Shown: positions 50,820-60,971 of the stretch, piece by piece
How the letters are laid out: each line of letters opens with the position of its first letter
How positions within the stretch are numbered: the stretch's first letter is position 1
Assembly: GCA_019359245.1 (NCBI GenBank)
Contig: JAHHHR010000002.1
Span: forward strand, 1 to 64,000
Source of the DNA: Nostoc desertorum CM1-VF14
GTDB taxonomy: Bacteria; Cyanobacteriota; Cyanobacteriia; Cyanobacteriales; Nostocaceae
DNA: 64,000 bases
Direction of reading: 5' to 3'
Position numbers and translations under genes: made by a program
Notes under the pieces: generated by a model
What the model was told of the DNA's origin: nothing
What the model saw: only the letters and a program-made list of their open reading frames with translations
Database searches by the model: none

Positions 50820-51639
50820 GAGCTTTGGCTGTTAGAACATCTGCTCCTGTTTGCCCTTGAGAATGTAATTACACTAGATAATTTTTCTGCTTCAATATGA
50901 GGTTTATAGCGGTTCTCGTACTTGAGGGAAGCTCTACAAATAATTAAATCCTGCACACAACTGGTTCTATTATTTTCCGCAATTAAGAACTGTTATAAAC
51001 CTGCATATTTTATTTTTCTTAATGGCAATTGAATAAATTTTAACCCAACACAAGAATTGCTGCGATCGCATCAAAAATCGATCGGGCTAACTCTTTCAAG
51101 GTTACTGATAAAAATAGTAAGCTGTTACGCATTTAACTTGAATATTACATGAAGGCTGATGACTGATAGATAAACGTTAAGCGTCAACAGTTAACAGTTA
51201 ACGACCGTAAAGAGTGTTTATACAATTTAGGCGCGCATTAGCTTAGTTGCTCTTTCAGTCCCACAGCTAAATCATTCGTTAAGAAAGTGAAAATATTTCC
51301 CAAGTCCTAGAAAGTCAATCTAAAATGGAAGTAAGAGTTCGCAGTTAGCCCATTCGCCTCTATATCAATGGCTTAGATATGTGGACATAAGTAATAAAAC
51401 AGCATTTGGGAACAAAATGATACTCATTTTGCGTCCTATAATTGTCTTGCCTCTGATTCTAATAAGGCACATTAGCAGAATACAAATTCTAAAAAGCGAT
51501 TGCGATCGCATAAACGTCCCGTCATAATAAGTACTTTTATCCTCGGAATACGCTTATAGACAGGTTCCAAAACAGCCAGAAACAAACTCAGTGAACCCTC
51601 GTCATTACATATATCACATACACAAAGGACAACCCTCTT

Positions 51640-52353
51640 ATGACACGCTTACATCAATGGAAATCTGGAACTGCTGCGCTCATGGCAATAGCTGTTACCA
51701 CAAGCGTCACTGCCCCACTATTAACTTTAGCTCCTGCTAATGCACAATACAGAATTGGGCAAGACAGAATTGGGCAATATGGAAACGTTACCATTCCTTC
51801 TGGGGTTGCTTTACCTGTTACTTATGAGAAAGAGACAATTACTATTGCTCCTGGGGAAAGTCAATCTTTAACGCTAAGAATAGCGAATGACATTATTGAC
51901 AGGAATAGAAATGTCTTAATTCCTGCTGGTACTAAAGTAATTGGACGACTAGAATCTGTTGATCTAGATAGTTATTCAAGAGATAGAGATAATAGCCAAA
52001 GAAAAGGCGTGCGGTTTGTAGCTCAAGAATTAGAATTTTCTAATGGTCGGCGTCTGTCCATTAATGCAACTTCTCGGACATACAGCACAACTCAAAGAGT
52101 TTCACAGGGACCCAGCACAGGTCAGGTTTTAACTGATGCAGCTATCGGTGCGGGTGCTGGTCTTTTAGGTTCACTAGTTACTGGTAACCGCAAAATTGAC
52201 GATTTAAAACCTGTTCTCGGTGGGGCTGCGGGTGCGGGAGCAAGTGTGCTGTTGCGGAAAAAACAAGGAGATGCCTTTGTTCTTAGACCCGCAGAAGATT
52301 TAAGGCTCACACTGAATTCTAATTTGAATTTAGTACCACAATCCCGCTACTAG
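51640..52353 (+). CDS. exported TrbI/VirB10-like domain protein
   Basis: IPSGVALPVTYEKETITIAPGESQSLTLRIANDIIDRNRNVLIPAGTKVIGRLES; homologous to C-terminus of 55052..56296. Confidence 0.75.
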   Translation: MTRLHQWKSGTAALMAIAVTTSVTAPLLTLAPANAQYRIGQDRIGQYGNVTIPSGVALPVTYEKETITIAPGESQSLTLRIANDIIDRNRNVLIPAGTKVIGRLESVDLDSYSRDRDNSQRKGVRFVAQELEFSNGRRLSINATSRTYSTTQRVSQGPSTGQVLTDAAIGAGAGLLGSLVTGNRKIDDLKPVLGGAAGAGASVLLRKKQGDAFVLRPAEDLRLTLNSNLNLVPQSRY

Positions 52354-52370
52354 ATTTAACTCAATTCAAA

Positions 52371-52500
52371 TCGTGACTTTAATCACCCGTGATAGGCGAT
52401 CGCTACTTCAACTATAGAGTGCGATCGCCTTCATTTTTAACAGTAAAAAATTATATTCAACAGCAACAATTCTACCTCTATACCGTCTTAATTAGTATAA
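52371..52500 (+). repeat. duplicated 3' flanking block, copy A
   Basis: GTGACTTTAATCACCCGTGATAGGCGATCGCTACTTCAACTATAGAGTGCGATCGCCTTCATTTTTAA...; copy B at 54697-54825. Confidence 0.75.
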
Positions 52501-52646
52501 ATATTTATTGGGATACTTATTTAATTGAGCTATGTGGGGAGCTAGGAAAATCGGTTTTATTTTATTCTTAATCCAAAAGAGGATTCAAAATTACGTAGTA
52601 TCCTGATATTTTTGTTAAATAGTGGCAAAAAAAGGAGATTTTACTT

Positions 52647-54689
52647 ATGGTAATTCAAGGTTTCAGTGTAAGCACATATCTTGCAATTCCCGTAATATTA
52701 AGTCTTTTGGCTCAGGGAGAAAGGATAAAAATATCTTTAGTTGAAAATGCCAATCAGGTATCGGCTAGCAAGGAAATGAGCCTATCCAGTCGCCAGCTAA
52801 TTAGCCAGAATTCAACACCGAAAACATACTATGTTAGTGGTAATGGAAATGACGCAAATAAGGGACTCTCTACTTCATCTGCCTTTAAGACAATTCAAAA
52901 GGCAGCAGACCTGACCAACCCTGGCGATACAGTATTAATTATGAACGGAGTATACAAAAATACGCCTAAAACTGCGAGTGTATTAAGTGTTAAACGTTCT
53001 GGTACTGCAAATGCATGGATTAGGTATAAAGCATATCCTGGGCATTTTCCCAAAATTCAGCACAATACATGGAATGGTATCCTGATTTCACATGGAGCTT
53101 CATATATCGAAATCAACGGGCTTGAGGTGATAGGGAACAATGCCAATGTAAGCCTTGATTATGCGAGGAGGGAGAAAAATAACAAATTAAACCCGTTGAC
53201 GAATGGAAACTGCATCAGCGTAGATGGACGAAGAAATGGTCACACTCACCATATACGCATTATCAACAACAAAACACATAAGTGTGGAGGAGTAGGCATT
53301 GCAGCTATTGAATCGGACTATGTGACAATAGATAATAACGTGGTGTTTGATAATGCTTGGTACAGCGTTTATGGTTCCAGTGGCATTTCGATGTTGAGCA
53401 ATTGGAATTCTGATAACAAACGGGGATACAAAATGTTTGTAACCAACAACAAGAGTTACAACAATCGCATGTACATCCCTTGGATTCAAGTCGGAAAGAT
53501 CACAGACGGTAATGGCATTATTATCGATACTACAAAAAATAATCGTAACGGTTCAAAATTGGGTGCATATAAAGGACGGACTTTAGTTCAAAACAATCTT
53601 ACATTTAATAATGGTGGCTCAGGTATTCATGCGTTCTTAAGCGATCATGTTGATATTGTAAATAACACTGCTATTTTAAATAATCAGAGTCCAGAAATTA
53701 AAGATGGGCAAATATTTGCTAATAATTCATCTGATGTCAGAATTCTCAGAAACATTCTCTATGCTTTTCCTGGCAAGAATATTAACAGTAATCATAAACT
53801 TGAAAACGTTGTTTATGATTATAATGTCTACATCAATGCTTCTAAGGTAAGTGTTAAGGGCCCTAACGATATTATTGCAGACTCAGAGTTTTTAAATAAG
53901 CATCCTACTTTAAAAAAAATATCTAGCGGTTGGAAATCGCGGCTAGACAAACAAAATCCGCCAAAACGACCTTATGTAGAGCCTAAGTCGGGAGGTTTTG
54001 TTTGTCAGCCAATGACTTTTACTTTCCAAAGCAAACCTATCAGAGTGGGATGCTCTCCGCTATCTTTGGCTCAAACTGCTTCTTCTGATGTTTCATCTTT
54101 TTCTGATGTTTCATCTAACTATTGGGCGGCACAATTTATTCAACAATTGTCAGGGCGAGGTGTAATTGCTGGATTTCCTGATGGTAGCTTCCGTCCTGAA
54201 GAACCTGTGACACGCGCTCAATTTGCCGCTATGGTCAACAAAGCTTTCAAAAAAGCACAGCAACGGCAGGCAATCAATTTTACTGATGTGCCCAGCAACT
54301 ATTGGGCATCCAGTGCCATCCGGCAAGCCTATAGCATTGGTTTCTTATCAGGATATCCTGGTAATCGCTTTCAGCCTAACCAGGCTATTCCCCGCCAGCA
54401 GGTTTTGGTTTCTCTTGCTAACGGTCTGGGATATACTTCCAGTGGCAATACCGAAAGTACTCTGAAGTATTTCAACGATGCCTCTAAGATTGCTAGCTAT
54501 GCCCGTAGCCCAATCGCAGCAGCAACTAAGAAGCAAATTGTGGTGAACTATCCTAATGTGAAGTCTCTGAATCCAACCGCAACTGCTACTCGCGCCCAGG
54601 TAGCAGCGTTTATCTACCAAGCATTAGTTAGTTCTAATCAAGCCCCAGCCATTAACTCGCCCTATGTTGTGTCAGCCCCTAGGAATTAA
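52647..54689 (+). CDS. right-handed beta-helix protein with C-terminal SLH domains
   Basis: YYVSGNGNDANKGLSTSSAFKTIQKAADLTNPGDTVLIMNG...; SLH FSDVSSNYWAAQFIQQLSGRGVIAGFPDGSFRPEEPVTRAQFAAMV. Confidence 0.88.
   Translation: MVIQGFSVSTYLAIPVILSLLAQGERIKISLVENANQVSASKEMSLSSRQLISQNSTPKTYYVSGNGNDANKGLSTSSAFKTIQKAADLTNPGDTVLIMNGVYKNTPKTASVLSVKRSGTANAWIRYKAYPGHFPKIQHNTWNGILISHGASYIEINGLEVIGNNANVSLDYARREKNNKLNPLTNGNCISVDGRRNGHTHHIRIINNKTHKCGGVGIAAIESDYVTIDNNVVFDNAWYSVYGSSGISMLSNWNSDNKRGYKMFVTNNKSYNNRMYIPWIQVGKITDGNGIIIDTTKNNRNGSKLGAYKGRTLVQNNLTFNNGGSGIHAFLSDHVDIVNNTAILNNQSPEIKDGQIFANNSSDVRILRNILYAFPGKNINSNHKLENVVYDYNVYINASKVSVKGPNDIIADSEFLNKHPTLKKISSGWKSRLDKQNPPKRPYVEPKSGGFVCQPMTFTFQSKPIRVGCSPLSLAQTASSDVSSFSDVSSNYWAAQFIQQLSGRGVIAGFPDGSFRPEEPVTRAQFAAMVNKAFKKAQQRQAINFTDVPSNYWASSAIRQAYSIGFLSGYPGNRFQPNQAIPRQQVLVSLANGLGYTSSGNTESTLKYFNDASKIASYARSPIAAATKKQIVVNYPNVKSLNPTATATRAQVAAFIYQALVSSNQAPAINSPYVVSAPRN
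54069..54670 (+). repeat. SLH-coding block, copy 1 of near-identical duplication
   Basis: High nucleotide identity to 55154-55738 by eye; contains an extra ~18-bp tandem duplication TTCTGATGTTTCATCTTT. Confidence 0.85.
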
Positions 54690-54696
54690 TTGTCTG

Positions 54697-54825
54697 TTGT
54701 GACTTTAATCATCTCTGATAGGCGATCGCCACTTCAACTATAGTGTGCGATCGCTTTCATTTTTAAACCTAAAAAGTCTATTTTCCAGCAACTATTCTAT
54801 CTCTGTATCGTCTCATATAGTATTC
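54697..54825 (+). repeat. duplicated 3' flanking block, copy B
   Basis: TTGTGACTTTAATCATCTCTGATAGGCGATCGCCACTTCAACTATAGTGTGCGATCGCTTTCATTTTTAA... Confidence 0.75.
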
Positions 54826-55051
54826 AGGTTTTTTACAATATTTTTTTAATAGCGTTCATCGCGGCTGATTAAGCTATTATCTATTGCTAACTATATTGAT
54901 AGTTAGCTTATTCTTTTTGATATCTAATTTATTCGTACACTCCTTAGTAATTTATTTAACAATAGATAAGAAATGATTGGGAACTTAATACTTCAGCAAA
55001 GGTCTAATTAATTAACAGTAAAAAAAATGATTTTTTCAAGGTTAAAATTTA

Positions 55052-56296
55052 ATGTTTAATTTAAATCGTTTGCAATCTAGAACAGCTGCACTCATGGCTT
55101 TAAGCCTCACAGTCGGTACTGTAGCGCCTTTGATAACAGCTTCACCATCTCTTGCTCAAACTACTTTTTCTGATGTTTCATCTAACTATTGGGCGGCACA
55201 ATTTATTCAACAATTGTCAGGGCGAGGTGTAATTGCCGGATTTCCTGATGGTACTTTCCGCCCTGAAGAAGCGGTGACACGCGCTCAATTTGCCGCTATG
55301 GTCAACAAAGCTTTTCAAAAAGCACCGCAACGGCAAGGAATCAATTTTGCTGATGTACCCAGCAACTATTGGGCATCCAGTGCCATTCAACAAGCCTATA
55401 CCATTGGTTTCTTATCAGGTTATCCTGGCAATCGTTTTGAGCCTAACCAAGCTATTCCCCGCCAGCAGGTTTTGGTTTCTCTCGCTAACGGTCTAGAATA
55501 TGCTCCTAGCGGTAATACCGAAAGTACTCTGCAATACTTCAACGATGCCTCTAACATTGCTAGCTATGCCCGCAGCCCGATCGCAGCAGCAACTGAGAAG
55601 AAAATTGTGGTGAACTATCCTAATGTGAAGTTCCTGAATCCAACCGCAACCGCCACTCGCGCCCAGGTAGCAGCTTTTATCTACCAAGCATTAGTTAGTT
55701 CTAATCAAGCCTCAGCAATTAACTCGCCTTATGTCGTCGCTGTCGGGTCTACTACTACCCCAACACCTATAGCTGTGACAATTCCTCAAGGGACTGCTAT
55801 CCCCGTGAAGTATGACAAGGCAGATAAAATTCTGGTTACAAAGGATGAAACAGCGCCTTTGACATTGACAGTATCCCAAAACGTAATTACACAAGAAGGA
55901 TCTGTAGTTATTCCTGCTGGTAGCCAAGTTATTGGTCAACTAAAACCTGCTACAGGTGGTTCTCAATTCGTTGCCGAAAAACTGGTTTTGACTACAGGCC
56001 AAGAGTATCAACTGAACGCTAGCTCTGAAGTGATTACTAAAACTGAAAGAGTCAACAAGGGTACTAGTACTGGGTCAATTGTTAAAAATACTGTATTGGG
56101 CGCAGGTGCAGCTGCTGCGGTATCTGCTGTCACAGGCGATCGCGCCATTGCCACAGAAGAAGTCTTGGGTGGTGCTGGTATCGGTGCGTTGATTGGTTTG
56201 TTCTTCGGTAGAAATAGTGTTGACTTAGTAGCGATTGACCCAGATACCGATTTACAAATGACAATCAATCAAAATCTGTTGGTTTCAGTAAGATAG
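55052..56296 (+). CDS. SLH-domain protein with C-terminal TrbI/VirB10-like domain
   Basis: SLH motifs FSDVSSNYWAAQ...GFPDGTFRPEEAVTRAQ; C-term ITIPQGTAIPVKYDKADKILVTKDETAPLTLTVSQNVITQEGSVVIPAGSQVIG. Confidence 0.88.
   Translation: MFNLNRLQSRTAALMALSLTVGTVAPLITASPSLAQTTFSDVSSNYWAAQFIQQLSGRGVIAGFPDGTFRPEEAVTRAQFAAMVNKAFQKAPQRQGINFADVPSNYWASSAIQQAYTIGFLSGYPGNRFEPNQAIPRQQVLVSLANGLEYAPSGNTESTLQYFNDASNIASYARSPIAAATEKKIVVNYPNVKFLNPTATATRAQVAAFIYQALVSSNQASAINSPYVVAVGSTTTPTPIAVTIPQGTAIPVKYDKADKILVTKDETAPLTLTVSQNVITQEGSVVIPAGSQVIGQLKPATGGSQFVAEKLVLTTGQEYQLNASSEVITKTERVNKGTSTGSIVKNTVLGAGAAAAVSAVTGDRAIATEEVLGGAGIGALIGLFFGRNSVDLVAIDPDTDLQMTINQNLLVSVR
55154..55738 (+). repeat. SLH-coding block, copy 2
   Basis: See 54069-54670. 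Confidence 0.85.
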
Positions 56297-56329
56297 TCAT
56301 TGGTCATTAGTCTTTACAAAGGACAAATC

Positions 56330-57670
56330 CTAAACTTCCGGTAACCAAATAATAAACGTAGTCCCGGGCGCATCGGGTGAAGTTAGCTTAGAGTTGATTG
56401 CAGGGCTGAAAACCTCGATTTCGCCCTGCATTTGCTCTATTAATTGTTTTGCGATCGCTAACCCCAAACCAGTACCAGGGATTTCTGTTTGCGCTTGTAC
56501 ACCCCGATAATGTCGTTCTCCAAGATGCTCTAAATCTTCGGGTGGAATGCCAGGCCCGTTATCACTGATCACAATTCCCTGAAAATTAGACTTTTTTTGC
56601 CCCGCCTGAATTAAAATTTTGCCCCCAGTGGGGGTATATTTTAATGCATTATCGATGATGTTAGTTAAAACCTCTTGTAATGCTTTGATGTTGGCACGTA
56701 CTAAAGATAAATTCTGTTGAATTTCAGTTATTAATTTTAACTTTCGCTCTTGGGCGATCGCTTTGGCTGATATTAATAATGGTTCTAATATATCTGCTAA
56801 AGAGCAGTCAACTGCTTTATCTCCCGTTCCCGGCAATAATAGCGGTGGATTAGCGTCTTTTTGGATAGTTGCTTCCACAAATACTTCATGTCCGGGCAGA
56901 TGTAGTGGTGCTAAATCTGCCTCTGTCAAATCAATTACTTGATCAAATTGTTGCAGCAATTCTTGGAGGCGATCGCTTTCTCGCACAATACTAGTTGCCA
57001 CATCTCGGTTGGCATCTCCTGGCCTGAGCCGTTTCAATAGCAGTTTGCCAAATGTCCGTAATGCTGTTAATGGGTTACGAAACTGATGTAACAGGTTATC
57101 CAGCAAATCTCGCTGTTTTTCTTGGAGAATTTGTTGCTCATGTAACTCATGTTCAAACCATGCTCGCCGCTGATCTAAAATACAAGCGATCGCTAAACTT
57201 TGGGCTATCCGTTGAATCTGACTTTCCTCCTGTTCATTCCATGCCCGGTCTTGCCTACCCGTCACCAGTAACCCCATCATCACACCCTCATAAACCAGAG
57301 GTAAAACAATTTGGTTGCCACTAAAAAGGTATTCCTCTTTTAGATGGGGTTGAGACGCCTCAAACTCCTGTGACGAGGTTGGAGATTCTGATCCTGCTGT
57401 CAATAACCTTCTTTGTTGATTAGGTAATATAAACATATTTCCAACTTGAAGTTGCTTATATGCTGTCGCCTCAGCAGTTTCCTCCCCTGGCGGTAATAAT
57501 GCTGTTTCCGGATAAATCACTACAGGAATCAGTTTGGCCTCACCTGAAGGAGTCTCTACCAATTCTTGTGTCAGGTACACAATACTTAAAGTTGCTCCCA
57601 GCCCTTGGGTTAGCAACGCTATTTGCTCTCGACACAGAGCAAGAAAATCGGAACTGGCAGACATTAACAT
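56330..57670 (-). CDS. GAF-domain sensor histidine kinase
   Basis: GAF-like N-term; LLDNLLHQFRNPLTALRTFGKLL (H-box), NIIDNALKYTPTGGKI, ISDNGPGIPPEDL, GTGLGLAIAKQLIEQ. Confidence 0.92.
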   Translation of the reverse strand: MLMSASSDFLALCREQIALLTQGLGATLSIVYLTQELVETPSGEAKLIPVVIYPETALLPPGEETAEATAYKQLQVGNMFILPNQQRRLLTAGSESPTSSQEFEASQPHLKEEYLFSGNQIVLPLVYEGVMMGLLVTGRQDRAWNEQEESQIQRIAQSLAIACILDQRRAWFEHELHEQQILQEKQRDLLDNLLHQFRNPLTALRTFGKLLLKRLRPGDANRDVATSIVRESDRLQELLQQFDQVIDLTEADLAPLHLPGHEVFVEATIQKDANPPLLLPGTGDKAVDCSLADILEPLLISAKAIAQERKLKLITEIQQNLSLVRANIKALQEVLTNIIDNALKYTPTGGKILIQAGQKKSNFQGIVISDNGPGIPPEDLEHLGERHYRGVQAQTEIPGTGLGLAIAKQLIEQMQGEIEVFSPAINSKLTSPDAPGTTFIIWLPEV

Positions 57671-57892
57671 TTTTTAGCTTTTGCTCAAGATTACAGATTT
57701 TGAGGCATGATTAAGAGAAGATACTTAGTGTTTACCTCACTTATTTAATAAAGCTTAACTAAAATCTTCTTAGTGATGGTTTGTACCAAGGGATTATATT
57801 CTTGGGTGATTTTTTTCTCTATCTTCAAAGGTATTAATTTTTTTACATTAAAAGGCTAAAACCTATTGATATTTTGAACTAGAACTTATATA

Positions 57893-58270
57893 ATGGCGAC
57901 GGATTTTGTAGCTATCACTACAATCTATAGCTTGAAAGAGGAGGACAATAGATTGGCAAGGAGACGCAAAAGGAAAAGTCGTCGTCGTCAGGAAGGACGG
58001 CGAATTTTGGAACATGTGCCTCAATATAGCATCGAAAGCGGCGAAGAAAAACCTGTGACAGCAGCGAGAAGATTCATTCAAGCTGAAGGTATTTTGCCAC
58101 CTGCGTTGCTACTCGTAAAGCGAAACGAACACACTACAGATCGTTATTTCTGGGCAGAAAAGGGACTGTTTGGTGCTCAATACGTAGAGGAAAACCATTT
58201 CTTGTTTCCTAGCTTAAGGGTATTAGAACCCTCGCCAGGTCAAGAACCTCTTGCTTTAGCTAGTCGGTGA
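57893..58270 (+). CDS. DUF3155 family protein
   Basis: LARRRKRKSRRRQEGRRILEHVPQYSIESGEEKPVTAARRFIQAEGILPPALLLVKRNEHTTDRYFWAEKGLFGAQYVEENHFLFPSL. Confidence 0.85.
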   Translation: MATDFVAITTIYSLKEEDNRLARRRKRKSRRRQEGRRILEHVPQYSIESGEEKPVTAARRFIQAEGILPPALLLVKRNEHTTDRYFWAEKGLFGAQYVEENHFLFPSLRVLEPSPGQEPLALASR

Positions 58271-58579
58271 ACCATAAACGGTCATCTTAGGCATTGAATA
58301 TGGCTCCTGACTATCATTAACTGGCAAAATTGCTAAGTTTATGCAGAATTTAATCTTTTTTTAGTTTGGAGTTGATTTGCTTTTTAAGGCTAGTCCAGGT
58401 AGTTGGAAAGTTAATTTGTCTCAAACCACGCTATATTGCATGGATTGATGGTATTTTGACGATGCAGAAGGGAGTGGGTATAAAGCCAAGCGCGTCCAAA
58501 AGCGCTAGTGAAGTTGTGCTCTTATGCCGTGAATTGTTAACCAAGCTCTGTCAACAAATTTAAGTTAATGAATTTAAAT

Positions 58580-58609
58580 TTTTCCCCACAACTTTTGTCG
58601 TGGGGAAAA
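58580..58609. terminator. candidate intrinsic terminator hairpin
   Basis: TTTTCCCCAC ... GTGGGGAAAA perfect 10-bp stem. Confidence 0.65.
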
Positions 58610-58720
58610 CTGACAAAGCAGAAGTCTTGATTTCCTCCTTCCTACTTTCCATTGCCTAAAGAGTAGGTCAGATCAGAAGTCTGCATATCATAGTTAATAG
58701 ATCGTCATAAAAACCAACAA

Positions 58721-59251
58721 TTATTCCCCAGCCTTGAGCTGTAGAGTCCTTTGTAACTCGCCCAGTTCATCCCGATGGGCAACTACAGTGATTTTACTTG
58801 AGGGGGTTTGTTTGCTCTGAGTTGTTTCTACTTTGAGCGACACCTTCTCAAGTCTCCCAGATTTTTTCCAATAAAATAGGCCACTTAAAGGCGACAGCAG
58901 TACCATAGCCAGAACAAAGGTACTGAGGTTAGGAAAAAGCAGATACACGACTAGCGATAGACAAACAATACCAGTCGCAGCCAGTAGAGTTAAAAATATA
59001 GCTAAGAACCAACTGGGGCGAACATTACCTTCAAAAGTCACTTTGTTTTGTTCTCGGTCTACCTCTGCCACTCGGTAAGACCGTGAGCGAAAATACTCTT
59101 GTAACTGAGACATTAAAGCAGCTTCGTCTTGCTCAGATACCAGTTGCGCTGTTTCTATGCGGTCTTTAGTCGAGGCACGAATAAAGAAAAACAGCCCAAC
59201 CGATAACAACAAGGTTAGCAGGAATGTAGATGGCAGAATAGCAGTATCCAT
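58721..59251 (-). CDS. CCB1-like (DUF3529-type) cytochrome b6f cofactor-assembly membrane protein
   Basis: LLTLLLSVGLFFFIRASTKDRIETAQL...VTFEGNVRPSWFLAIFLTLLAATG; family by recall. Confidence 0.65.
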   Translation of the reverse strand: MDTAILPSTFLLTLLLSVGLFFFIRASTKDRIETAQLVSEQDEAALMSQLQEYFRSRSYRVAEVDREQNKVTFEGNVRPSWFLAIFLTLLAATGIVCLSLVVYLLFPNLSTFVLAMVLLSPLSGLFYWKKSGRLEKVSLKVETTQSKQTPSSKITVVAHRDELGELQRTLQLKAGE

Positions 59252-59303
59252 AACTAATTGTTACTGTTTGACTGGAGGAGACTTATTCATTATCAATCAT
59301 TCG

Positions 59304-59651
59304 TTACTTTGTCCTCCTGCTGATGTAGTCAAACCATTGAAAAGCTAAAGCTTGCGCTTGAACTTGCCATTCTGGAGAAACTTGGTACATCCGCCTAGGG
59401 CGTCCTCGTCCTTCCAGTTTCTTCCAATATCCAGTGATTGCCCTTTGGTCTTCCAGAAATTTGATTGCACTATAAAGTACGGTATCCGAAAGCCTATAGG
59501 TTGGATATTCAGTTTCTAATTGCTCAATCAACTCGGTTCCGTAGGATTCACCTTGTAACAAAACAGACAGTATGTAACAAACTGCTACTTCCTGACAAAG
59601 GTAAGTTGGCGGAGGATTCTCAAAGAATTGATATATATCCTCAAGTTTCAT
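59304..59651 (-). CDS. PadR family transcriptional regulator
   Basis: AVCYILSVLLQGESYGTELIEQLETEYPTYRLSDTVLYSAIKFLEDQRAITGYWKKLEGRGRPRRMYQVSPE. Confidence 0.9.
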   Translation of the reverse strand: MKLEDIYQFFENPPPTYLCQEVAVCYILSVLLQGESYGTELIEQLETEYPTYRLSDTVLYSAIKFLEDQRAITGYWKKLEGRGRPRRMYQVSPEWQVQAQALAFQWFDYISRRTK

Positions 59652-60392
59652 GGTTAGTGAATGGCTAAAAAATGCCTTAGGGACGGTCTACAATCCTTGT
59701 AGTCAGTATACAGTGCTACAGCTAAGTAAACAAAGTATAGAAAACTACTTAGAATAGATTTCCAAAGCGTAAATACGAAATAATTACCCACGCCTGTGAA
59801 GTTGTGGGACGAGTTTGCGAGTTTTAGGGGCACAAAATAATGTACCCCTACTCAAGGTCGATACGGTGTGGTGAGGAGCGAACAGACAGTGGCAAGGTCA
59901 CTGCCTTGGTGTTAAGTGATGCCGAGCTAGTTAGAACTGCTTAAGCAATAAAATGCCATCGAAGAAATTTTACAGGTAAAATGCTATTTTGTCTGTAGAA
60001 CTTAATAAACACTTTGTTTTACAGTGATTTTCTCAATGCAGGTTCTAAAAGCTTAAGCTAAAGAATATGTCTGGGTTAAAGCTGCTATGCCTGTGGACAT
60101 ATTTATTTAGGTAGTAACCATTGCTGATTGGCTGGACAAGATAATCTCTTGTCGCATTTGGTATATGTGATAGTAAATTGATCAAAGAAGACGCAAAGAC
60201 TAGAGCATCTATTCAGGAATCAAAAACGTAACCCCCTAGCTTACAACCCTTGTAGGGTTGAGGGAAAGGTTCTTCCAGGATTACTGAATTGGTGTTCTCG
60301 GAGAGCCAGAGACGCGGAGTGTGATACCTCTCAACAAAGTTCTCCTTGTCCCCGTGTCCTTTAATCAAGCGCCCAGCACATTAGTGATCAGT

Positions 60393-60971
60393 ATGTCACA
60401 GACTCCCGATGCTCCATCATCTTCCTCAACTCTCCGGGCAATTGCCCAAACTTTTCGCCTTACAGGTTGGATTAGCTTCTGGATTCAGCTAGTACTAGGC
60501 GTTGTTTCTAGCATAATTGTGTTGCTGTTCGCCATCTTTAATCAAAGAACTGGCAGTCCTAGTAATAATCCTGGGACTGGCTTTGGTGTATTTTTAGCAA
60601 TTTGTGGACTGGTTATTTTGGGTGGGGGCATTTATTTAGCTTACCGTTACACTAGAATTGGCAAGCAATTGGAATCTTCCAATCCCAGTAACCGCCCCCG
60701 GAAAAGCGAGACTGTGCAAGTATTACGCTTAGGGCTGTGGCTGAATTTAGGGGGAACGTTGGTAACTCTTTTGGGGGCGCAAGCGATCGTTGGTACACTG
60801 GTAGCAAGATCCATATCTCCTCAAGCTATAACTACCCAATTTTTTGACCCAACCCGGATTATTAGCGGTCTAGATATGCTTGTGGTACAGGCAAACACCA
60901 ACACTGTTTCAGCACATTTTGCAGGGCTTATTGCATCGCTATGGCTACTGAATCGGATTAACCGGCCCTAA
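60393..60971 (+). CDS. DUF3611 family membrane protein
   Basis: LRAIAQTFRLTGWISFWIQLVLGVVSSIIVLLFAIF...GLWLNLGGTLVTLLGAQAIVGTLVARS. Confidence 0.85.
   Translation: MSQTPDAPSSSSTLRAIAQTFRLTGWISFWIQLVLGVVSSIIVLLFAIFNQRTGSPSNNPGTGFGVFLAICGLVILGGGIYLAYRYTRIGKQLESSNPSNRPRKSETVQVLRLGLWLNLGGTLVTLLGAQAIVGTLVARSISPQAITTQFFDPTRIISGLDMLVVQANTNTVSAHFAGLIASLWLLNRINRP

Noticed and set aside
58366-58563. 65-aa plus ORF after DUF3155
   Set aside because: No recognisable family; may be a remnant but insufficient support.
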